9,939 nucleotides of DNA, from positions 1 through 9,939 of the forward strand of contig CAZVEO010000082.1 of NCBI GenBank assembly GCA_964626385.1. The letters run 5' to 3'. The notes under the pieces were generated by a model. That model was not told the origin of the DNA, did no database searches, and saw nothing but the letters and a program-made list of their open reading frames with translations. Origin of the DNA: Scybalousia_A sp964626385. Lineage in GTDB: Bacteria; Bacteroidota; Bacteroidia; Bacteroidales; P3. This document shows, piece by piece, positions 1-5,538 of the stretch. The position numbers and the translations under genes were made by a program. Position 1 is the first letter of the stretch. Every line of letters begins with the position of its first letter.

Positions 1-624
1 TGTATTTATTTTTCTGTTCGTCAATGTATAGAAGCAACATGGTTAAATGATAGAGACCAATTTTATGCTCCCAAAAATAATAAATGGAAGAAAGACAAAG
101 AATTTCAAAGCGATTGTTTGATTTTCACATTGTTTCATGGTCAGAATAGAATAACAAGTAAGGAAGGTGTAAATAATTGGATACCATTTAAGGAAACAGA
201 AGTAAAACCGAGAGAAAGATATAAGAGTCATTTTATGATAGATTTTCTTAATGGGAAAATAAAGCCAAGCAAGGAAAAGCAAACTTGCATAGCAACAAAT
301 GATATAATAGAAAAAGATATTATTGATTTTTCTGAACCTATAATAAACAATCTCTCTTTTGAGGCTAAGGAGGTATTTGATTCGGCTAAAGAGTTGTGGA
401 AATATTATCATTCTCAAAAGGATTCCAACGCTGATGCTTCTTTTTATGATATTAGGGAGTATTTTCAAGGTAGGGCTAAGAACGGCAGAATGAATAATAA
501 TAGCACAGACGAAAAATACAACACCTTAATAAACGACCTAAGAGAAAAGCAAAAACTTCTTGCCAAGAAAATCTCCCAAAAAGCCTACGAATACGAATTC
601 CTACAGCCTGAGGCTGTTCTATAA
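1..624 (+). CDS. C-terminal fragment of a probable large N-6 DNA methylase / restriction-modification protein
   Basis: The reading frame is open from the first base of the window and ends at TAA 622-624, so 207 C-terminal residues are present and the start lies upstream. No methylase catalytic motif is inside the visible part. The assignment rests on resemblance, from memory, to the tail of Bacteroidota Eco57I-like / N-6 adenine methylase proteins, which carry IEATWLNDRDQF (residues 10-21), a TLFHGQNR segment (43-50), NNWIPF (58-63), and near the end YDIREYFQGR, followed by a lysine-rich helix. Such proteins methylate adenine in host DNA and some also cut unmodified DNA; which applies here cannot be told. 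The last six or so residues (QPEAVL) are encoded by a palindromic repeat and are probably not native to the family. There is no partner gene downstream; any specificity or restriction subunit would be upstream. A different large DNA-processing protein remains possible. Confidence 0.5.
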   Translation, partial: CIYFSVRQCIEATWLNDRDQFYAPKNNKWKKDKEFQSDCLIFTLFHGQNRITSKEGVNNWIPFKETEVKPRERYKSHFMIDFLNGKIKPSKEKQTCIATNDIIEKDIIDFSEPIINNLSFEAKEVFDSAKELWKYYHSQKDSNADASFYDIREYFQGRAKNGRMNNNSTDEKYNTLINDLREKQKLLAKKISQKAYEYEFLQPEAVL

Positions 625-709
625 GGGCATGGCCACAGGCTCAGCCTGTTCTATAAGGCATAGCCGTTAAACGTGTGGCACCCATGGGGTGTTTTGTAAG
701 GGCAAATCC
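603..709. repeat. Three palindrome-plus-box repeat units
   Basis: Unit 1 (603-634) is the perfect palindrome ACAGCCTGAGGCTGT followed by TCTATAAGGGCATGGCC. Unit 2 (635-665) abuts it and is ACAGGCTCAGCCTGT followed by TCTATAAGGCATAGCC. Unit 3 has CACCCATGGGGTG (679-691), two flanking G-T pairs, and then TTTGTAAGGGCAAATCC (693-709). The box after the palindrome is alike in all three (12 of 17 positions shared between units 1 and 3), whereas the palindrome arms differ in sequence but stay self-complementary. In units 1 and 2 the CC and GG of the arms have changed places together. This points to a repeat whose hairpin matters, of the REP/BIME kind in a broad sense. I do not recognise a named family. 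Confidence 0.7.
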
Positions 710-723
710 TTTTCTTTTTTTTT
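698..723 (+). terminator. Weak candidate transcription terminator
   Basis: A four-base-pair stem (AAGG 698-701 with CCTT 708-711, loop of six) runs into a T-rich stretch of twelve T and one C. It sits about 75 bases after the stop codon of the first gene and before the gldB promoter, which is the right place for a terminator. The stem is short, so the stronger palindrome at 679-691 may contribute, or the T-run may be incidental. Confidence 0.25.
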
Positions 724-727
724 ATAG

Positions 728-787
728 GTTAGCATAGGTTATGACAAGTTAGCATAGGTTATTATAAGTTGGAATAGGTGCAAAGCC
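728..787. repeat. 20-bp tandem repeat, three copies
   Basis: Copy 1 (728-747) is GTTAGCATAGGTTATGACAA and copy 2 (748-767) is GTTAGCATAGGTTATTATAA, matching at 18 of 20 bases. Copy 3 (768-787) starts GTTGGAATAGGT and then diverges. The motif ATAGGTTA also occurs just before copy 1. The array lies 40 to 100 bases upstream of the gldB promoter core, so it could be an upstream binding region or neutral sequence; nothing in it decides which. Confidence 0.75.
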
Positions 788-829
788 GTTAAAAAAAGTG
801 TGTTATTATAGTATAAAAATGTTTTTTAC

Positions 830-838
830 TAATTTTGC
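830..838 (+). promoter_or_regulatory. Promoter core (-7 element) of gldB operon
   Basis: TAATTTTGC fits the Bacteroidota primary-sigma -7 consensus TAnnTTTGC. The ATG at 855 follows after 16 bases. No clear TTG-type -33 element is visible at the usual spacing. The 18 bases 830-847 are identical to 3892-3909 in front of the thioesterase gene. Confidence 0.65.
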
Positions 839-854
839 AAAAAATAAAAATAGA

Positions 855-1901
855 ATGAAAAATTGGAAAATATATATTTTGATATTGTTGTTTGTTGCAA
901 CGTTTTTTTCGTGTAAAAAGACAGATAAAGAGCAAAAGAAATTCTATAACGCAGATAATATAGAAGAAAGCATAAAATTTAAACGTTTTGATATTGCTTT
1001 GTTTTCTAAACCAAAAACAACATTGCAAGAACATCTGATTGCTTTACAAAAAGATTACCCCGATATGTTTCAAATGCCCCTTTCCAATAAGGAGTATATG
1101 GAAATGTTAATGTCAATAGTAATGGACGATAAAATGCAAACGGCTCAAAACATAGTGGAGAAGGAGTTTGCAAATTTGGATTTTTTGAGTAAAGACCTTA
1201 CTTCTGCTTTTGCAAGATTAAAAGATATTTACCCAAATACATATTTACCCAAAAATGTTTATACCCTTATTCTCGGAGGAGCAGATTATTCTTACGGTTA
1301 TGCCAATAGAGTATATATGAATGATAGTCTTTATTATACCATATCTTTGGATGTATATGCTTTAAATCAACTTGCCGACCACCCTTATTATAAACAATAT
1401 CCAGAATATATGCGTAAAGGCTTAGGTAAGCAGTTTATTGCAACAGACTTTATGCGTATGTTTTTGTTGAATAAGACTTTTATCAACACACCTTTAAGAA
1501 GTTTTGAAAACAATGCTTCTTTATTAGATTGTATAATAGAGGATGGCAAATTTTCTTTCTTCATTCAAGAACTTTTACCAAACTATGCTTTGAATACCAT
1601 ACTAAGTTATGATGTAGAGCAAATGCAATGGGTAGAAAAAAATGAATCAAACATTTGGGCTTATATTATTCAAAACAAACTTTTGTATGATACTGACCGC
1701 TCAAAGTACTTATCGCTTATTTCCATAGGACCGGAAAGCAAAGGTTTGCACGGTTCTCCTGCCCGAGTTGGCAATTATATAGGTTATAAGATAGTGGAAA
1801 GTTTTATGAAAGAAAATAAAATAAGTTTGGACTCTCTAATGAAAATAGAGGATAATCAAGTGATTCTGCAACAATCAAAGTATAAACCAGCAAAGAAATA
1901 A
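855..1901 (+). CDS. gldB: Gliding-motility-associated lipoprotein GldB
   Basis: This encodes 348 residues. GldB is a cell-envelope lipoprotein required for gliding in flavobacteria; its biochemical role is not established, and it also occurs in Bacteroidota not known to glide. The start at 855 is chosen because it gives a lipoprotein signal (residues 1-19, lipobox FFSC, lipidated Cys20) and lies just after the promoter core; the in-frame ATG at 798 is upstream of that promoter and would bury the signal. Family features in order are FKRFDIALFS near the mature N-terminus, LPKNVYTLILGG (131-142), the ISLDVYAL block (163-170), QYPEYMRK (181-188), SPARVGNYIGYKIVESFM (301-318) and the terminal SKYKP (341-345). 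The residues after Cys20 are KKTDKEQ, without the acidic surface-export signal, so a periplasm-facing anchor is more likely. No gldC is adjacent. The next gene starts nine bases downstream, suggesting co-transcription. Confidence 0.85.
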   Translation: MKNWKIYILILLFVATFFSCKKTDKEQKKFYNADNIEESIKFKRFDIALFSKPKTTLQEHLIALQKDYPDMFQMPLSNKEYMEMLMSIVMDDKMQTAQNIVEKEFANLDFLSKDLTSAFARLKDIYPNTYLPKNVYTLILGGADYSYGYANRVYMNDSLYYTISLDVYALNQLADHPYYKQYPEYMRKGLGKQFIATDFMRMFLLNKTFINTPLRSFENNASLLDCIIEDGKFSFFIQELLPNYALNTILSYDVEQMQWVEKNESNIWAYIIQNKLLYDTDRSKYLSLISIGPESKGLHGSPARVGNYIGYKIVESFMKENKISLDSLMKIEDNQVILQQSKYKPAKK

Positions 1902-1910
1902 ATTAAGATA

Positions 1911-3845
1911 ATGAAAGCACAATATAAACTTACTTTTTTTAGATATTTATTAGCATTAGTTCTACTGCTGATAACTCAAGTTGTATTCTACCTGCTTAAT
2001 ACAAAATTATTCAACGTAGACTCTTTTTCTTCGTTTATGATGATTTGTTGGGGCAATATAAAATTTTCCTTATCCTCACTGACTTTCTATTTTGCTCCTT
2101 TTTTGCTTTTATCTTTGCTACCTATACCTTTTCAACAAAATAAAATATATAGAACAATAGTTTCTGTTTTTTATTTTCTTGCAGTGGAGTTTATGCTAGT
2201 TCTAAATTTAATAGATTGCGGTTATTTCAATTTTACATTTAAGAGGATAACTTTTGATATTTTTAGTTATTTGGGAGTTGGCGGTGATTTCAATTCTTTG
2301 ATACCTACTTTTGCAAGAGATTATTGGCATATTATTCTTATATTTATTGCATTGAATTCTGTTTTGTATTATACTGATAGGAAATTAAGAAGAAAGTATT
2401 ACTCTTTTGATAGCAACTTTTCATATAATTTTGTTTGGTATTCTAAGCATGTTGTTATTTTGTTGGTAGTTGCTTTTGTTATGGTTGTTTTTCAAAGAGG
2501 AGGTTTACAAAAAAGACCAATGGGGCCCATTCATGCAAGCAATTATGCAACAACTCAAAATACGGCCCTTGTCCTAAATACTCCATATACCTTTTATCGT
2601 ACCATAGGAAAAACAACATTAGAGAAGAAAAACTATTTTGATGAAAAAACTTTGCAAACAATATTTTCTCCTATTCAAAATTATAATTCAGATAACGTTT
2701 GGACAGATACCTTGTTTACAGAAATGCCAAAGGTAGGTAAAACCAATGTAATGATAATAGTAATAGAAAGTTTTTCAGCAGAATATACAGGAATATATAA
2801 CAAGAATAAAAAAACTTACACTCCTTTTATAGATTCTTTAGCAAAGCATTCTATAGTATTTAATGGTATGAGTAATGGCAAAAAGAGTATAGATGGCATT
2901 CCTGCAATTACTTCTTCTATGCCTTTGTTAAATGAAACCTCATACATTACCTCCTCTTATAGCAATAATAAATTAGGTTCTATTGCTTCTTTGTTAAAAG
3001 AAGAAGGCTATAAGACTGCTTTTTTTCATGGAGGATATAATGGAACAATGAATTTTGATGGTTTTGCTCATCAAGTTGGTTATGATAATTATTTTGGCAA
3101 AAATGAATACAATAACGACAAAGACTACGATGGTAATTGGGGAATATTTGATGAGCCTTTTTTACAATATACAGTAAAAAAACTCAACACCATGTCTCAA
3201 CCATTCATTACAACACTATTCACTCTCAGCAATCATCCGCCTTATACAATCCCAAAAGAGCATATAGGACAATTTCCAAAAGGTAAAATACCTTATTATG
3301 AGACTGTGGGCTATACAGATTATTCTTTAAAAAGATTTTTTGAAGCTGCAAAAAAAACATCTTGGTATAATAATACTATATTTGTTATTACTGCTGACCA
3401 TAGTGCATTAAATGCTACGAAAGAATTTAAGACACAATTAGGGTTGTATAAAATTCCCATAATCATATATTCTCCTAATTTGAAACATGGAGTTGAGACT
3501 AACCAACAGATGCAACAAATAGATATTTTGCCAACACTCAACGATATGCTACACACAAACAAAAAGGTATTTGCCTTTGGTAGAAGTATTTTTTCTCCAT
3601 TACCTCATTATTATATTTATTATTCAAATGGAGAGTATATTTTGATGATAGGAGATTATGTTAGTAAATATAGAGATGGTTTTGCAACGCAATTGTTTGA
3701 TGCTGTCAATGACCAAGATATGAAAAACAATATATCGGACGAATACCCTGAAATAACAAAACAACATACCACTTTAACTAAGGCTATAATACAACAATAC
3801 AACAACAGGTTGTTAAAAAATCAAACCGCAGTAGAGTATAAGTAA
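1911..3845 (+). CDS. LTA synthase-family membrane phosphotransferase (sulfatase fold)
   Basis: This encodes 644 residues. Five hydrophobic helices (about 10-29, 52-72, 82-101, 139-154, 180-195) precede an extracytoplasmic alkaline-phosphatase/sulfatase domain (about 275-620), the layout of LtaS-type phosphoglycerol transferases. Active-site candidates by motif are Glu286 in VIESFS (metal), Ser326 in GKKSIDGIP where LtaS has its nucleophilic Thr, His442 in SNHPPY, and Asp496-His497 in ADHS (metal). Family enzymes move a glycerol-phosphate or phosphoethanolamine head group from a phospholipid to an envelope glycan or lipid. Bacteroidota do not make classical lipoteichoic acid, so the acceptor here is unknown and the name LTA synthase should be read as family only. 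The gene follows gldB by nine bases with no promoter core between, so both are probably driven from 830. The length is typical for the Bacteroidota members. Confidence 0.8.
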   Translation: MKAQYKLTFFRYLLALVLLLITQVVFYLLNTKLFNVDSFSSFMMICWGNIKFSLSSLTFYFAPFLLLSLLPIPFQQNKIYRTIVSVFYFLAVEFMLVLNLIDCGYFNFTFKRITFDIFSYLGVGGDFNSLIPTFARDYWHIILIFIALNSVLYYTDRKLRRKYYSFDSNFSYNFVWYSKHVVILLVVAFVMVVFQRGGLQKRPMGPIHASNYATTQNTALVLNTPYTFYRTIGKTTLEKKNYFDEKTLQTIFSPIQNYNSDNVWTDTLFTEMPKVGKTNVMIIVIESFSAEYTGIYNKNKKTYTPFIDSLAKHSIVFNGMSNGKKSIDGIPAITSSMPLLNETSYITSSYSNNKLGSIASLLKEEGYKTAFFHGGYNGTMNFDGFAHQVGYDNYFGKNEYNNDKDYDGNWGIFDEPFLQYTVKKLNTMSQPFITTLFTLSNHPPYTIPKEHIGQFPKGKIPYYETVGYTDYSLKRFFEAAKKTSWYNNTIFVITADHSALNATKEFKTQLGLYKIPIIIYSPNLKHGVETNQQMQQIDILPTLNDMLHTNKKVFAFGRSIFSPLPHYYIYYSNGEYILMIGDYVSKYRDGFATQLFDAVNDQDMKNNISDEYPEITKQHTTLTKAIIQQYNNRLLKNQTAVEYK

Positions 3846-3891
3846 ATTTATAAATTGGGTAGATATATTTTATTAGGGCAAGAAATTTGCT

Positions 3892-3900
3892 TAATTTTGC
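3892..3900 (+). promoter_or_regulatory. Promoter core (-7 element) of thioesterase operon
   Basis: TAATTTTGC matches TAnnTTTGC and the next bases repeat the gldB promoter, giving 18 identical bases (TAATTTTGCAAAAAATAA, 3892-3909). The ATG at 3917 follows after 16 bases, the same spacing as at gldB. The 71-base gap after the preceding stop codon holds no visible terminator. Confidence 0.65.
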
Positions 3901-3916
3901 AAAAAATAATTGCATT

Positions 3917-4321
3917 ATGGATGAGATAAAAATTCCTTTGTTTACTAAGAGTGTTTGCAAATATATTGTAAAGAAAGAAGACACAGCCATATATCAACAT
4001 AGCGGTGAGGTTAATGTTTTGGGAACACCAAGGCTTTTAGCTATTATGGAAGAAGTTTCTTATAAGAGTATAAATGAATTTTTGCCACAAGGAGCGGTTA
4101 GTGTAGGAACTCAAATGAATATACAACACCTTAAGCCCTCTGTTGTGGGAGAAGAGTTGTTGTGTGAAAGTATTTTGACAGAATACAAAGATAGGCAGTT
4201 GACTTTTAGTGTTACTATATCGGATAAGAGGCAAAAAGTTGCAGAAGGTATATGTAAAAGAGTGATAGTAGATAAACAACGCTTTGAGCAGAAGGCAGAG
4301 AAAATTTCAAGAGGAGAGTAG
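3917..4321 (+). CDS. FlK-like hotdog-fold acyl-CoA thioesterase
   Basis: This encodes 134 residues, a single hotdog domain. The fold is read from LGTPRLLAIMEEVSY (helix entrance, 35-49), VGTQMNIQHLKP (63-74) and the closing strands to VIVDKQRF. Thr37, Glu45, Gly64 and His71 have the same spacing as Thr42, Glu50, Gly69 and His76 of fluoroacetyl-CoA thioesterase FlK, so this is most likely a thioesterase of that group cleaving a small acyl-CoA. The natural substrate is unknown; fluoroacetate resistance should not be assumed, because the family is widespread in organisms that never meet it. ATG 3917 is chosen because the promoter core ends 16 bases upstream; an in-frame TTG at 3887 overlaps that promoter and is rejected. 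The rRNA methyltransferase gene begins 12 bases after the stop, so the two are probably co-transcribed, with no obvious functional link. Confidence 0.75.
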   Translation: MDEIKIPLFTKSVCKYIVKKEDTAIYQHSGEVNVLGTPRLLAIMEEVSYKSINEFLPQGAVSVGTQMNIQHLKPSVVGEELLCESILTEYKDRQLTFSVTISDKRQKVAEGICKRVIVDKQRFEQKAEKISRGE

Positions 4322-4333
4322 AAAAAAATAATT

Positions 4334-5503
4334 ATGCAGAAAGAGTTTGAAATGGTTGCCAAAACCATGTATGGTTTGGAGGATGTTTTGGCAAAAGAAG
4401 TAGAGGAACTTGGTGGTAAAGAAGTGCAAAAAATGACTCGTGCTGTAAGTTTCAAAGGAGATATTACAACATTGTACAGAGTCAATTATGCTTCTCGTAC
4501 AGCACTTTGTGTGTTAAAGCCTATAATGAATTTTTCAGCAAAAAACGAAAAAGAGTTATACGACAATATTTATAAATTTGCTTGGGAAAAACTATTTAAC
4601 CCTGATGGTACTTTGTTAATAGATTCTTCTGTAAGTAGTACTATTTTCAGACATTCTTTGTATGTCTCTCAAAAGACAAAGGATGCTGTTTGCGATAGAT
4701 TTAGAAAAATGTTTCTTCGCCGTCCGAGTGTGAATAAGACGGACCCAGATATAAGAATAGACATACATATAAGCGAAACAAATGTTGTAGTTTCTTTAAA
4801 TTCCTCGGGTGATAGTCTTTTCAAAAGAGGTTATAGAAAATCCACAGGTCAGGCTCCTTTAAACGAAGTTACTGCCGCAGGACTGATACAATTAAGTGGT
4901 TGGAAAAGAGATTGTTCTTTCTATGATCCTATGTGTGGTAGTGGAACCATTGCAATAGAGGCGGCTATGTTTGCTAACAATATTCCTGCGGGCTATTATA
5001 GAAAGAATTATGCTTTTAAAAAATGGGCAGACTATAATTCTGTACTATGGAAATTAGTAAAAGAAGAGGAAGACAGAAAGATTTCAGAATTTGATTATCA
5101 AATATGGGCAAGCGATATTTCCGGCGAGGCAACAGAGATGGCAACAGAAAACATAAACCATGCTCGTTTGCAATATGATATAAATTTATTTAGAGCGCCT
5201 ATGGAAGAAGGGAAAAAGCCGGAGGGTAAATGTATTGTTATAACAAACCCTCCTTATGGAGAACGTTTGGCTGTGGAGGATATAGTGGCTTTGTATGAGA
5301 GAATGGGTGATACTTTTAAGGAAAAATATACCGATTGTGAGGCATACGTATTGTCCTCGGATATATTTGCTTTAAAAAAAATAGGGCTTAAACCTTCAAG
5401 GAAAATACAGGTATATAATGGAAAATTAGAATGTAGGTTGTTCAAATTTGAAATATATGCAGGCTCCCATAAAGAGAAATATCAAAACAAAGAAGCAGAA
5501 TAA
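4334..5503 (+). CDS. THUMP-domain class I SAM-dependent RNA methyltransferase (RlmL/YpsC type)
   Basis: This encodes 389 residues. The N-terminal part (about 1-155) has the ferredoxin-like plus THUMP RNA-binding layout of the family, starting EFEMVAKTMYGLEDVLAKEV and including the FRHSLYVSQKTKDAVCDRF segment. The C-terminal Rossmann methylase has motif I DPMCGSGT (198-205) and motif IV NPPYGER (305-311), the signature of amino-group methylation of guanine. It corresponds to the N-terminal half of E. coli RlmKL (m2G2445 of 23S rRNA) and to stand-alone Firmicutes YpsC; the exact nucleotide is inferred only. The length is normal and no motif is missing. It follows the thioesterase by 12 bases without a promoter core, and ends 35 bases before dxs, which has its own promoter. 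Confidence 0.88.
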   Translation: MQKEFEMVAKTMYGLEDVLAKEVEELGGKEVQKMTRAVSFKGDITTLYRVNYASRTALCVLKPIMNFSAKNEKELYDNIYKFAWEKLFNPDGTLLIDSSVSSTIFRHSLYVSQKTKDAVCDRFRKMFLRRPSVNKTDPDIRIDIHISETNVVVSLNSSGDSLFKRGYRKSTGQAPLNEVTAAGLIQLSGWKRDCSFYDPMCGSGTIAIEAAMFANNIPAGYYRKNYAFKKWADYNSVLWKLVKEEEDRKISEFDYQIWASDISGEATEMATENINHARLQYDINLFRAPMEEGKKPEGKCIVITNPPYGERLAVEDIVALYERMGDTFKEKYTDCEAYVLSSDIFALKKIGLKPSRKIQVYNGKLECRLFKFEIYAGSHKEKYQNKEAE

Positions 5504-5511
5504 AAAAAAAC

Positions 5512-5520
5512 TAAGTTTGC
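5512..5520 (+). promoter_or_regulatory. Promoter core (-7 element) of dxs-atpB
   Basis: TAAGTTTGC is a full match to TAnnTTTGC, placed eight bases after the stop codon of the methyltransferase gene and 18 bases before the dxs ATG. It is preceded by nine consecutive A bases. No clear -33 element is seen, as that region lies within the end of the upstream gene. Confidence 0.6.
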
Positions 5521-5538
5521 AAAAGTATTTTTGCTATA

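Larger units (their letters stand above)
658..793. repeat. 14-bp direct repeat bordering the repeat-rich spacer
   Basis: GCATAGCCGTTAAA at 658-671 recurs as GCAAAGCCGTTAAA at 780-793, matching at 13 of 14 bases. The first copy is the tail of palindrome unit 2 and runs past it; the second follows the 20-bp tandem repeat and ends shortly before the gldB promoter. Between them lie palindrome unit 3, a T-rich stretch (709-723) and the tandem repeat. The arrangement could be a duplicated repeat tail, or the footprint of a short insertion. No transposase or terminal inverted repeats are visible. Confidence 0.5.

Noticed and set aside
43..468. Long minus-strand open frame opposite the first gene
   Set aside because: It is antisense to a convincing conserved frame, rich in Phe and Ile as expected from reversed A-rich codons, and has no family resemblance.
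603..709. Repeats as a CRISPR array
   Set aside because: Units are adjacent or irregularly spaced, the palindromes differ between units, and there are no spacers of constant length and no cas genes.
798..854. Longer gldB start at ATG 798 adding 19 residues
   Set aside because: It lies upstream of the promoter core 830-838 and would place the lipoprotein signal inside the protein; ATG 855 gives a normal signal and lipobox.
3887..3916. TTG start ten codons upstream of the thioesterase ATG
   Set aside because: The codons overlap the promoter core 3892-3900, and the extra residues are not part of the hotdog fold.
5503..5511. Run of nine A before the dxs promoter as a slippage site
   Set aside because: It lies outside any coding frame and such A runs are expected at this base composition.
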